NCBI GenBank assembly: GCA_023230755.1
Contig: JALNWS010000081.1
Coordinates: forward strand, 1 to 16,911
Length of the DNA: 16,911 nucleotides
From: Azoarcus sp.
GTDB lineage: Bacteria; Pseudomonadota; Gammaproteobacteria; Burkholderiales; Rhodocyclaceae
Direction of reading: 5' to 3'
In this document: positions 6,744-14,525 of the stretch, piece after piece
Layout of the letters: each line of letters starts with the position of its first letter
Position numbering within the stretch: the stretch's first letter is position 1
Program-made: the position numbers and the translations under genes
Notes under the pieces: model-generated
What the model was told of the DNA's origin: nothing
Databases searched by the model: none
The model's input: only the letters and a program-made list of their open reading frames with translations

Positions 6744-8803
6744 GGGCTGGTCACTGGCGTGGGCGGGCTTGATTCCGATGGTTCGGGCGTGTGGACGGTG
6801 ACCCGGTCGCGCCCGGCTTTCTTGGCGCTGTAGAGCGCCTCGTCCGCGCGCTTGAGGGCGGCTTCTGCCGAGGGATCACGCGCGCTCAGGCTCGCAATGC
6901 CGATGCTGACGCTGATCTGTATCGGCTTGTTTTCAAAGATCGAAGGTGACGTTTTGATACGCTCGCGCAGGCGTTCGGCGAGTTCGCGTGCGCCCTCTAT
7001 ACCGTCGCCAGGCAGCACGATTGCGAATTCCTCGCCACCCAGACGCCCGATTGCATCGGTCTTGCGCAAGGTGTCGCTGACGATTTCCACGAAATGCTTC
7101 AGTACCGCGTCTCCCGCTGCATGTCCGTAGGTGTCGTTCACGTGCTTGAAGTGGTCAAGGTCGGCCATCAGCAGCGTGACCGCACCGCCCTTGCGTTTCA
7201 GGCGGGCAAGCTCGTCATCGAGTCGCTCCAGAAACTGGCGACGGTTGGACGCGCCGGTCAGGGGGTCGGTGGTGGCCAGTTGCAGCAGCGCCTCGCGTTT
7301 TTCCTTCAGCTCCGAAATGTCGCGGAACACGACGACGGCGCCCCCGCGTTGATCGCCGTCGTGGATTGGTGAAACGGTCAAGGCCACCGGGAAGAAGGTG
7401 CCGTCGGCACGGATGAACGTGTCTTCACAGCTCCTGCGCTTGCCGTCGCGCAGGGTCTGGAATATCGGGCAGCTTGCGTCAGGATAGGGCGAGCCGTCAG
7501 CGTGATGATGGTGAAACAGGTGGTGCTGGTTTCGTCCGACAGCGTGTTCGGCGGAGTAGCCAAGCATCGCCAGTGCGGCAGGGTTGATGAAGCTGGTCAC
7601 GCCGTCGGGCCCCACTCCATAGATCCCCTCTCCGGCCGTGTTCAGCAGCAGGGCGTTCTGCCGTGACAAGCGTGTGACGGCTGCGGTCTGCAGGTCAAGC
7701 TGACGCTTCCATTCCCGGCGTGACAGGTTCAGCAACAGCAGGACGATCAACTGCACCACTGCGTAGCCGACAAGCGCGTTTCGCACCGTGTCGCTGCGCG
7801 CTGCCCGGTGCGCAGCAAGCGTTGGGGCCGCGTCACGCCAGATCAGAATGGTGCCGGCTTGCGGGCTCCTGGGATCCTGTTTGCCCAGGAAGTCGATCAA
7901 GGGGAAGCGGATGAGCTGAAATCGTTTGCCTTCCCAGGCCTGAAGCCATGATTCGGCCTTGGGCTTGCCGCGACCGATCAGGGATGCTGCAAGCCATCCG
8001 GATGCCTCGGGGCGAGAAGCGGACAGCAGAAAGCAGCAGGTGCCACGGTCGGGAGGAGGTGAGGGTTGATAAACCGACCACATCGAGCTTGTCACGCGTT
8101 CAGAATTCAACAGGACGGCGATGCCGATATCGAGCTTCTCGCTCAGTCGCCTGAGCAATCCGTCGACGCCGATACCAACTTCAAGCGTGCCGACGTACTC
8201 TCCCTGTTCGGAGGACCGTTGTGCGTCGATCATTGGCGGGCTTCCGTCCGTGTGGCGCCGAATGATTGCCGCTCCGCCCCGGATGCCGGCGAAGGTACGA
8301 CCGATTTCGAAGCCGCTACGGGGAATGAGATCGCTTTGAATGCTGCGGAGCATCGGCCTGATGTCGATCAGGCTGTCACCATAACGCTCCCTGGCATGAA
8401 AGCGGAGGAAGGAGCGCAGGTCCGGAGTGAGCAGGAACTGAAGCTGGCGCAGGTCGAACATGCGATTCAAGTCCTGCCACTGACGGTCCAGCTTGGCGGT
8501 CAGCGCGGCGCGCAGCTGGACGGCTCGCACGTCATCAGCGTCGGCGCGGCCGCGCAAGACATGGTCTGCTTCCCCCAGGATGTTTGCGATTTCGGGGTCG
8601 GAAGCCATGGTGTACGCCAGTGCCCGGGCCTCATGTTCGAGTTCGTCCATGGAGGCTTCATAAATGCTCTGCAGGCTGACCGCCTGAGCCTCCAGCTGCA
8701 ATTCCAAGCGGATGTCATGTTGATTCAGCGATAACATCGCAATGCCCGCGAAGAGGGCTGCAAGTGCAGTGCTGGCAATCAGGACGACAAGCGTATAAGG
8801 CAC
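6740..8803 (-). CDS. Membrane-bound Cache-PAS-GGDEF diguanylate cyclase
   Basis: A 687-residue sensor predicted to make cyclic di-GMP. Order: membrane helix (about 1-25); periplasmic sensor (about 30-335) with LRSFLRFHARERYGDSL and SGFEIGRTFAGIRG, which I read as a double-Cache-type ligand domain; second membrane helix (about 341-360); PAS domain (about 380-498); GGDEF domain (about 503-675) with DPLTGASNRR and G589-GEEF. RKTD at 580-583, five residues before GGEEF, is an intact RxxD inhibitory site, so product feedback is expected. The PAS contains HHLFHHHH (427-434) and C445, unusually rich in possible metal ligands. The Pro/Ser-rich tail after 675 is probably disordered. The start is GTG; an in-frame TAG lies 30 bases before it, and no good Shine-Dalgarno is visible, so a start a few codons earlier (CTG) is possible. 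The stop is ten bases from the convergent gltX stop. Confidence 0.93.
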   Translation of the reverse strand: MPYTLVVLIASTALAALFAGIAMLSLNQHDIRLELQLEAQAVSLQSIYEASMDELEHEARALAYTMASDPEIANILGEADHVLRGRADADDVRAVQLRAALTAKLDRQWQDLNRMFDLRQLQFLLTPDLRSFLRFHARERYGDSLIDIRPMLRSIQSDLIPRSGFEIGRTFAGIRGGAAIIRRHTDGSPPMIDAQRSSEQGEYVGTLEVGIGVDGLLRRLSEKLDIGIAVLLNSERVTSSMWSVYQPSPPPDRGTCCFLLSASRPEASGWLAASLIGRGKPKAESWLQAWEGKRFQLIRFPLIDFLGKQDPRSPQAGTILIWRDAAPTLAAHRAARSDTVRNALVGYAVVQLIVLLLLNLSRREWKRQLDLQTAAVTRLSRQNALLLNTAGEGIYGVGPDGVTSFINPAALAMLGYSAEHAVGRNQHHLFHHHHADGSPYPDASCPIFQTLRDGKRRSCEDTFIRADGTFFPVALTVSPIHDGDQRGGAVVVFRDISELKEKREALLQLATTDPLTGASNRRQFLERLDDELARLKRKGGAVTLLMADLDHFKHVNDTYGHAAGDAVLKHFVEIVSDTLRKTDAIGRLGGEEFAIVLPGDGIEGARELAERLRERIKTSPSIFENKPIQISVSIGIASLSARDPSAEAALKRADEALYSAKKAGRDRVTVHTPEPSESSPPTPVTSP

Positions 8804-9134
8804 AACGGTGACCAGAAAATGATCAGCATCAGTCTAACCCCGGCGCCGCCATGCGTTCGTGACAAGTGTCAATGAAGCGCACGAATAGCCTGGCCCCGGG
8901 CACGGAACTCAACCAGCGAACGTCTCCGGACGCCGCACGCTCACGTCGGCGACGAGTAACGCAGAGATGATCGGCATCATCGCGGCGAAGGCGGCGAAGA
9001 CGCGGGTGGCGCGCAGCGCCCCGACCTGTGCGGCAGCCACCAGGCCCATCTCCAGCCGGAAGCGGCAGAGCGCGCCCTTGCCCGGCACGAAGAACAGCGC
9101 GATTGCATCCATGCCGGGCCGAGTCCGGTGGGTT
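8804..9134. other. Intergenic region between the sensor cyclase and mnmC
   Basis: A 331-base region upstream of the sensor cyclase and downstream of mnmC, both on the minus strand. It should hold the cyclase promoter, but I found no convincing -35/-10 pair and no terminator hairpin after mnmC. A small minus-strand frame (8909-9112) fills most of it and is listed separately as doubtful. Confidence 0.5.
8909..9112 (-). CDS. Doubtful small hydrophobic protein behind mnmC
   Basis: A 67-codon frame with an ATG 22 bases after the mnmC stop, in the same direction. The product is largely hydrophobic (roughly residues 20-57, including VFAAFAAMMPIISALLVADV), possibly one or two membrane segments. Third codon positions are mostly G or C, as in the flanking genes. 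No Shine-Dalgarno precedes the ATG, and no family is recognised. It may be a real small membrane protein coupled to mnmC, the decayed end of a former gene, or a chance frame in GC-rich DNA; the opposite strand also has a 61-codon frame here. Confidence 0.25.
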   Translation of the reverse strand: MDAIALFFVPGKGALCRFRLEMGLVAAAQVGALRATRVFAAFAAMMPIISALLVADVSVRRPETFAG

Positions 9135-11072
9135 TCAGTCTTCGGTGGCTGATTGACGCACGGAGCGCAACAGAAAGCGAGCGGGATCGACCGCAGCGAT
9201 CAGATCGTTTTCTACAGGGGAGGGGTCCCCGCAGATCAGGGATGCCAGTAACTCCCCGGCGAGCGCCGACCATACAAGACCGCGGGCGCCGAAGCCGGAT
9301 AGAGCATAAAGCCCTGGCTGGCGGGGTATCGCGGACAGCGGTGTCCGGGGGGCAACAGCGCCTGCGACCGGTACCGCGCCGATCATTGGCAGGCGGTCGG
9401 GCGATGCCGGGCGAAATCCCACCCTCCCGCGCAGTGTCGTGGCATCGAGGTCGGCGGTGTAGCCCGGCAGCATGGCCTCGAGTTTGTCGATGTTCTCGCG
9501 GTGATCACGTTCGCGCAGATGTGTTTCATCATCTCCGACATCGAAGGTCGCGCCGGCGCAACGCAGCCCGTCCACCTCGGGGCTGACATAGCCCATGCGG
9601 CATATCACGACTCGCGGCGCGCTCCCGGTGGCTGCCTCGAGCAGGCTCACCTGACCACGGGCGCTGACCATCGGCAGTGCTTCAGCCAAGGGAAAATCGC
9701 TCAACCCCGTTCCGGCGGCGAGGATGAGGACCGGCGCAGCGGCAATGAGGCATCCGTCGCCATCGAAGGCCCGCCATTCGTCGGCGACCCGTTCAATCTG
9801 TGCGACCGGACGGCCGAAGTGGCTGCGGACCCGCTGCGGATGGGCTGCCAGGTTGGCCGCACACAGCGTCGGCGGTTGCACCCAGCCGCTGTCGGAGAAC
9901 CACCATCCACCCAGTGCCACCGGCCAGCCACCGATTCGTTCCGCTTCGTCAGCATCGACGAAACGCAGCAATGACTCGGGCAGGGCCAGGCGCTCGACCA
10001 CGGACTGCATCTTGCTCAACTGCGCCGCGTCCCGTGCCAGATGCAGCACGCCACAGGCCTCGGCCCGCAGCGCCATGCCGCGCGCCCGCAGGCGACGAAT
10101 GTGGCGCCAGCCATAGAGCGTTCCGGTTCGCGTCAGCCTGCTCATCCGGTTGTCGTCAAGGCTCGGCAGCGGGCGCAGTACGCCGGCGTGGTTGCCCGAG
10201 GCGCGTTGGCCGGGGCGGTCGGCCGCGTCGATGACGTCCACCGTCCAGCCACGAGCGGCGAGTCGTTCGGTCGCAGAACTGCCGGCAACGCCGGCGCCGA
10301 TCACGATGGCGTGGCGCACTGTTGGAACATCCGGTTTGTGAGCGGCGGTGTTCTCGTCCCCTGGTCTGACGCGACGACCGAGGTGGCGGCCGCGCAGCAT
10401 CTGGCGCTTGCCTGCGAAACCGGGCGCTTTCTCCACTTCGAAACCGGCGCGTCGCAGGCCTTCGCGCACCTCGCCGGCAACCGACCAGGTTGCCAGTGTG
10501 GCGCCAGGCGCTGCCATCCGGCCCAGCAGGTAAAAGACCTTCTGCGACCACAGGTCCGGATTGCGGGCGGGCGAGAACCCGTCGAGCAGGAAGGCGTCGG
10601 CGCGAACGTCGAGTTGCGCCAGTCCGTCGCGAGCATCGCCAAAGTACAGGGTCAGGAAAACGCGATCATCATCCAGGTGCAGGCGATGCACGCCGGGCGT
10701 CAGGCTGGGCCAGGCCGCCCGGAGTTCGGCGGCGAGTTGTGCAAACTCGGGCCAGCGTGCGTGCAGCGCGGCGAGGTCGTTGACACTGAACGGGTGCAGT
10801 TCGCAGGAGACGAAATGAAGTGTCGCAGCGCGTTCGGGGTCGCTTCGCCATGCAGCCCAGGTCGCGAGAAAATTCAGCCCGAGCCCGAAGCCGGTCTCGA
10901 CGATGACGAAGCGGTCGCGTCCGCGCCAGCGCGCGGGCAGTCCGTTGCCGCCCAGAAAAACATGGTTCGCCTGGCCGACTGCACCGGCTGCGGAATGATA
11001 GACGTCCCCGAAGGTGTCGGAGTAAGGCGTGCCGTCGTCGGCAAGGATGTAACTGGCAGGCAGGATTGGCAT
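9135..11072 (-). CDS. mnmC: Bifunctional tRNA wobble-uridine modification enzyme MnmC
   Basis: Completes 5-methylaminomethyl-2-thiouridine at tRNA position 34. The FAD oxidase half removes the carboxymethyl group left by MnmEG, and the methyltransferase half adds a methyl from SAM. The protein has 645 residues, close to E. coli MnmC (668). Residues 1-235 form the methyltransferase: ILADDGTPYSDTFGDVYHS at the front, ETGFGLGLNF (60-69) as the SAM loop, and DAFLLDGFSPARNPDLW (159-175). Residues 254-645 form the oxidase: AIVIGAGVAGSS (GxGxxG at 259-264), ASGNHAGVLRP, and near the end PASPDRLPMIGAVP and SGFGARGLVWS. Both halves look intact. The ATG has no clear Shine-Dalgarno, and TAAGAT (11157 down to 11152) is only a weak -10 candidate. 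The gene diverges from the membrane protein at 11285. No mnmE or mnmG is in the window. Confidence 0.96.
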   Translation of the reverse strand: MPILPASYILADDGTPYSDTFGDVYHSAAGAVGQANHVFLGGNGLPARWRGRDRFVIVETGFGLGLNFLATWAAWRSDPERAATLHFVSCELHPFSVNDLAALHARWPEFAQLAAELRAAWPSLTPGVHRLHLDDDRVFLTLYFGDARDGLAQLDVRADAFLLDGFSPARNPDLWSQKVFYLLGRMAAPGATLATWSVAGEVREGLRRAGFEVEKAPGFAGKRQMLRGRHLGRRVRPGDENTAAHKPDVPTVRHAIVIGAGVAGSSATERLAARGWTVDVIDAADRPGQRASGNHAGVLRPLPSLDDNRMSRLTRTGTLYGWRHIRRLRARGMALRAEACGVLHLARDAAQLSKMQSVVERLALPESLLRFVDADEAERIGGWPVALGGWWFSDSGWVQPPTLCAANLAAHPQRVRSHFGRPVAQIERVADEWRAFDGDGCLIAAAPVLILAAGTGLSDFPLAEALPMVSARGQVSLLEAATGSAPRVVICRMGYVSPEVDGLRCAGATFDVGDDETHLRERDHRENIDKLEAMLPGYTADLDATTLRGRVGFRPASPDRLPMIGAVPVAGAVAPRTPLSAIPRQPGLYALSGFGARGLVWSALAGELLASLICGDPSPVENDLIAAVDPARFLLRSVRQSATED

Positions 11073-11284
11073 GGCAGGTTGGACGAGGTGGTGAGGCGAC
11101 GCTCAAGGACCGGAGCTGGCTCCGACCCATACGTTGCGCGATTCGGTCGCCATCTTATCCCTTTCAGTGCATTGCCGAGACGGCGATGCCCGCATTCGCC
11201 CATTCTGGCGTGCTTTCGCAGACGTGGGGCGTGCATCCGGTGTACGCTCCGGTCAGCCCGAATTTCCCATAGTCATCCAGGTAC

Positions 11285-12589
11285 ATGTCCATTTTTACGC
11301 GCAGATCCGCCGATCGCCTTGCCTCGCTGCTGATCCTGTTCATGAGCTTCATTGCCATCCTGTCCGGTGCCGGCAGTGGCGTGCCGGAATGGATCGGCGG
11401 CGTGGCGGCATGGGGCGCGGTGGCCCTGATGTGGCCGGGGCTGGATCACCGTCAGCGCCAGGTGGCGTGCTTACTGATCGGCATTGGCGTGGCAGCGCTG
11501 GTGTGGTCGGGCCTGCACAGCGGGCAGTGGCCCTGGACTGGCGTGCTGACAAAGAACATCGCGCTGCTGGGGATGCTGGCCGGGGTCAGCTTTCTCCAAT
11601 TGCTCGGCCTGGGTGAGGCGGGGGCTTCTCCACGCGGCCCGGGCGCACTGTGGCGCACGATTGCGGGCGTCCATGCCTTTGGTGCGGTCATCAACCTGTC
11701 AGCGGTCTTCATCATGGGCGATCGCATGGGGGGTGGAAAAGCGCCGTCGATCGCTCAGCTCAATGCACTCACGCGCGGATTTCTGGGGGCGGCGTTGTGG
11801 TCGCCGTTTTTCGCGGCCACGGCCGTGGCACTCACCTATGCACCGGGCGCCACACTGGCTGAAGTGGCGGCTGCCGGCATTCCCCTGGCGCTGGTGCTGA
11901 TCGTTCTCGCGGCGCGCGACCTGTTGCGCGATCCCGCGCTTGGCCGTGATTTCGTCGGCTACCCAATGCGCCCCGCGGCACTTTGGGTGCCCGTGTTGCT
12001 GGCCTTGATCGTCATTTCCGGACACTGGCTCCTGCCTTCATGGTCGACGCTTGCGGTCATCACCTTTGCCGCGCCCTTGATGGCCGTCGCCGTACTGGTC
12101 GTGCGTTCGGGCGTGGTGGAAGGGTGCACGCAGATGGCCCGCCATGTGGTACGTCGCCTGCCGGCGATGCGGGGGGAGATGTCCCTGTTTCTTGCCGCGG
12201 CCGTATTTGCAACCGGACTGGACGCACTGATTGCCAGCAGTGGCGGCTGGCTGCCCATGACGCACGTGGGTGCAGCGCAGGCGGCAATGGTGCTGGCGGG
12301 CATGATCTTCCTCTGTGTGCTCGGTATCCATGCGGTGATCTCGATTACCACGGTTGCTGCCTGGCTGGCGCCGCTGAACCCGGATCCGGTGCTGATGGCC
12401 GTCGTCTACGTGCAGTGCTGGGCCATCGGTCTGGCGGCCAGCCCGATGTCGGGGATCCATCTGGCCTTGCAGGGGCGCTACGGGGTGTCGGGAGGGGCCA
12501 TGGCGCGTGGCAATGTGCGCTACAGCCTGCAGGCCTATGTGGCGGCTGTCGTCGTGCTGTTCATGGTGGCGTGGTGGCGCGGGCTGTGA
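11285..12589 (+). CDS. Polytopic inner-membrane protein, carrier-like, family not assigned
   Basis: 434 residues with about 12 hydrophobic helices and very short loops, so an integral inner-membrane protein, likely a secondary transporter. The two halves resemble each other: the first has IAGVHAFGAVINLS (H130, N137) then a helix with LWSPFFAA (SP at 173-174); the second has VLGIHAVISI (H349) then LAASPMSGIH (SP at 386-387). His-containing helices followed by an SP turn about 40 residues later suggest a duplicated core with broken helices, as in the ion-transporter superfamily of anion carriers; this is inference, and no substrate can be named. The start ATG has only AGG three bases upstream, a poor site. 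The gene diverges from mnmC across 212 bases and is followed by 381 bases before the AGCS gene. Codon use matches its neighbours. Confidence 0.85.
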   Translation: MSIFTRRSADRLASLLILFMSFIAILSGAGSGVPEWIGGVAAWGAVALMWPGLDHRQRQVACLLIGIGVAALVWSGLHSGQWPWTGVLTKNIALLGMLAGVSFLQLLGLGEAGASPRGPGALWRTIAGVHAFGAVINLSAVFIMGDRMGGGKAPSIAQLNALTRGFLGAALWSPFFAATAVALTYAPGATLAEVAAAGIPLALVLIVLAARDLLRDPALGRDFVGYPMRPAALWVPVLLALIVISGHWLLPSWSTLAVITFAAPLMAVAVLVVRSGVVEGCTQMARHVVRRLPAMRGEMSLFLAAAVFATGLDALIASSGGWLPMTHVGAAQAAMVLAGMIFLCVLGIHAVISITTVAAWLAPLNPDPVLMAVVYVQCWAIGLAASPMSGIHLALQGRYGVSGGAMARGNVRYSLQAYVAAVVVLFMVAWWRGL

Positions 12590-12895
12590 GGGCGCCGACC
12601 GCGCTGCCGCGCAGGCAGCATCGTCGCCGTGATCCAGCCCGTTCATCGCCCGAATGCATTCATGCCAATGCGCTGAAATGACACGCTGACGTCACCTGAG
12701 GGGCTGCGGGGTGCGATTTGTCAGTGCACCGCGATGCGTTCAACACGTAAAATATCGCCCCGTTCGTATGTTTGCGCGGTGCATCGTCCGACGCCATTCA
12801 GTCTCGTTATTTTCCGGGTCTTGCCTGTCGGCCACCCTGGTGTGCTCTTTCTGCGCGCGCTGTCGACATGCGTGGCATCGGCCGGAAAACGTCAT

Positions 12896-12914
12896 GGCTC
12901 GGTTCGAGCCGAAC
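12896..12914 (+). promoter_or_regulatory. Overlapping alternative hairpins or operator palindrome before the AGCS gene
   Basis: GGCTCG-GTT-CGAGCC (12896-12910) is a perfect hairpin; its right half also forms GTTCG-AGC-CGAAC (12902-12914), so the two exclude each other. If transcription starts far upstream (TAAAAT at 12748) they would be an RNA switch candidate; if TATAAA at 12919 is the promoter they sit where a regulator would bind. Confidence 0.3.
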
Positions 12915-12958
12915 TAACTATAAATCTGCACGCAGGACAAGCTGTCGTCACGTTTTAC

Positions 12959-12962
12959 GGAG
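12959..12962 (+). promoter_or_regulatory. Ribosome binding site fixing the AGCS start
   Basis: GGAG eight bases before ATG 12971. It supports this start over the in-frame GTG-type start region far upstream at 12734, which would add 79 Arg/Cys-rich residues foreign to the family. Confidence 0.75.
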
Positions 12963-12970
12963 AAGCAGCA

Positions 12971-14404
12971 ATGAATGAGTTTGTCGGCACGCTTAACGGC
13001 GTCATCTGGAGCCCGGCCCTGATTTACCTGTGCCTCGGCGCCGGGCTGTACTTTTCGATTCGAACCCGTTTCATGCAGGTGCGCAGCCTCGGCGAGATGA
13101 TCCGCCTCACCTTCACCGGCAAGGCTTCGCCATCCGGTGTGTCCTCGTTCCAGGCGCTGACCATGTCGCTGTCGGGCCGGGTCGGGACCGGCAACATCGC
13201 CGGTGTCGCCACGGCCATCACCTTTGGTGGTCCGGGTGCCGTGTTCTGGATGTGGACGGTTGCCTTCCTCGGCGCCTCCACCGCCTATGTGGAATCGACC
13301 CTCGCGCAGATTTACAAGGAGAAGGACGACGAGGGCATGTACCGCGGCGGTCCCGCGTATTACATCGAGAAATGCATGGGGCAGAAGTGGTACGCCTGGA
13401 TTTTCGCGGTGTCGACGGCCATCGCAATGGGCTTGCTGCTGCCCGGCGTGCAGGCCAACAGCATTGCCTCGGGGCTGCAGAACGCATGGGGTATCAACCC
13501 CGCGGTGAGCGCCACCTGCATCGTGCTCCTGCTGGGCTTCATCATCTTAGGGGGCGTGAAGCGGATCGCGCTCTTTGCCGAGATCGTCGTGCCTTTCATG
13601 GCGCTGGCCTACATTCTGGTGGCGATGGTGATCGTGCTGCTGAACATCGACCACGTGCCCGGCATGATCGCGCTGATCTTCAAGAGCGCTTTCGGTCTCG
13701 AGGCCGGCTTCGGTGCGGTGCTCGGCCTGGCCGTACAGTGGGGTGTGAAGCGTGGCGTGTATTCCAACGAAGCCGGTCAGGGCTCGGGCCCGCATCCCGC
13801 GGCCGCGGCCGAGGTGTCGCACCCGGCCAAGCAGGGTTATGTGCAGGCCTTCTCGGTGTACATCGATACCCTGTTCGTGTGTTCGGCGACGGCCTTCATG
13901 CTGCTGTCGACAGGCATGTACAACGTACAGGCGCCCGATGGCGCGATGCTTGCCAACGGGCTTCCCGGCATGGAAGCCGGCCCCGGCTACACGCAGGCGG
14001 CGGTCGAATCCGTGTTGCCGGGCTTCGGCAGCACCTTTGTTGCGCTGGCCTTGTTCTTCTTCGCTTTCACGACCATCGTGGCCTACTACTACATGGCCGA
14101 GACCAACATCGCCTACATCAACCGCAAGGTGCACCGGCCGTGGCTGTACTTCGTCCTCAAGATCGCCATCATGGTGGCCGTGACCTACGGCTCGGTGAAG
14201 AGTGCTGGTGCGGCGTGGGATCTGGGCGACGTCGGTGTGGGCATCATGGCCTGGCTCAACATCATCGCCATCCTGATCATTCAGAAGCCCGCACTGCTGG
14301 CGCTCAAGGACTATGAGCAGCAGAGGAAAGAGGGCAAGGATCCGAGCTTCGATCCCGAAAAGCTCGGGATCCGCAACGCCGATTTCTGGGAAGGTCGCAA
14401 GTAA
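12971..14404 (+). CDS. AGCS-family sodium:alanine/glycine symporter
   Basis: Imports alanine or glycine, probably with sodium, across the inner membrane. The 477 residues have roughly ten to twelve membrane helices, usual for the family. MNEFVGTLNGVIWSPALIYL begins the protein, and SIRTRFMQVR follows the first helix. The family signature is clear: SLSGRVGTGNIAGVATAI, then G86-GPGAVFWMW, then AYVESTLAQIYK and YRGGPAYYIEK. NEAGQGSGPHPAAAAEV is the other hallmark segment. The hydrophilic C-tail is typical. The start is fixed by GGAG. It converges on potI with 121 bases between. The exact substrate (alanine, glycine or both) cannot be told from sequence, so I give no gene symbol; no glycine riboswitch was seen. 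Confidence 0.94.
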   Translation: MNEFVGTLNGVIWSPALIYLCLGAGLYFSIRTRFMQVRSLGEMIRLTFTGKASPSGVSSFQALTMSLSGRVGTGNIAGVATAITFGGPGAVFWMWTVAFLGASTAYVESTLAQIYKEKDDEGMYRGGPAYYIEKCMGQKWYAWIFAVSTAIAMGLLLPGVQANSIASGLQNAWGINPAVSATCIVLLLGFIILGGVKRIALFAEIVVPFMALAYILVAMVIVLLNIDHVPGMIALIFKSAFGLEAGFGAVLGLAVQWGVKRGVYSNEAGQGSGPHPAAAAEVSHPAKQGYVQAFSVYIDTLFVCSATAFMLLSTGMYNVQAPDGAMLANGLPGMEAGPGYTQAAVESVLPGFGSTFVALALFFFAFTTIVAYYYMAETNIAYINRKVHRPWLYFVLKIAIMVAVTYGSVKSAGAAWDLGDVGVGIMAWLNIIAILIIQKPALLALKDYEQQRKEGKDPSFDPEKLGIRNADFWEGRK

Positions 14405-14456
14405 GGATCACCGCGTGGCGCCTGTCAGCTGAAGCTGCGTCGTTGCCTTCAGGGCA

Positions 14457-14478
14457 GGCAGTGCCCCGCAGCACTGCC
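14457..14478. terminator. GC-rich hairpin between the convergent AGCS and potI genes
   Basis: GGCAGTGC (14457-14464) pairs perfectly with GCACTGCC (14471-14478) around the loop CCCGCA. It lies between two converging genes and could stop transcription from either side, but there is no T-tract on either strand. Confidence 0.4.
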
Positions 14479-14525
14479 CGGCCCAGGAATTCCACGGGTC
14501 GAGCAGTGCGATTAAGGGCCGAGGC

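Larger units (their letters stand above)
12590..12970. other. Intergenic leader region before the AGCS symporter gene
   Basis: 381 bases without a convincing gene. A GC hairpin GCTGCC/GGCAGC (12603-12619) follows the membrane-protein stop, without a T-tract. TGACGTCA (12687-12694) is a perfect 8-base palindrome. TAAAAT (12748-12753) and TATAAA (12919-12924) are two possible -10 boxes, neither with a good -35. Two overlapping hairpins lie at 12896-12914. I looked for a glycine riboswitch, which often controls this transporter family, and saw none of its conserved core. Frames crossing this region extend the AGCS gene upstream but lack transporter-like sequence. Confidence 0.55.

Noticed and set aside
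10041..11333. 430-codon open frame on the plus strand opposite mnmC
   Set aside because: Antisense of mnmC, whose motifs are intact; the product is low-complexity Arg/Ala/Gly sequence without a family.
12734..12970. Upstream extension of the AGCS gene by 79 codons
   Set aside because: The added residues are Arg/Cys-rich and unlike the family; ATG 12971 has GGAG at proper distance.
12590..12970. Glycine riboswitch before the AGCS gene
   Set aside because: The conserved riboswitch core was looked for because it often precedes this family, but nothing like it is present.
13030..14316. 428-codon plus-strand frame inside the AGCS gene
   Set aside because: A +2 shadow frame of the symporter; very rich in Arg, His and Gly, while the AGCS frame has family signatures throughout.
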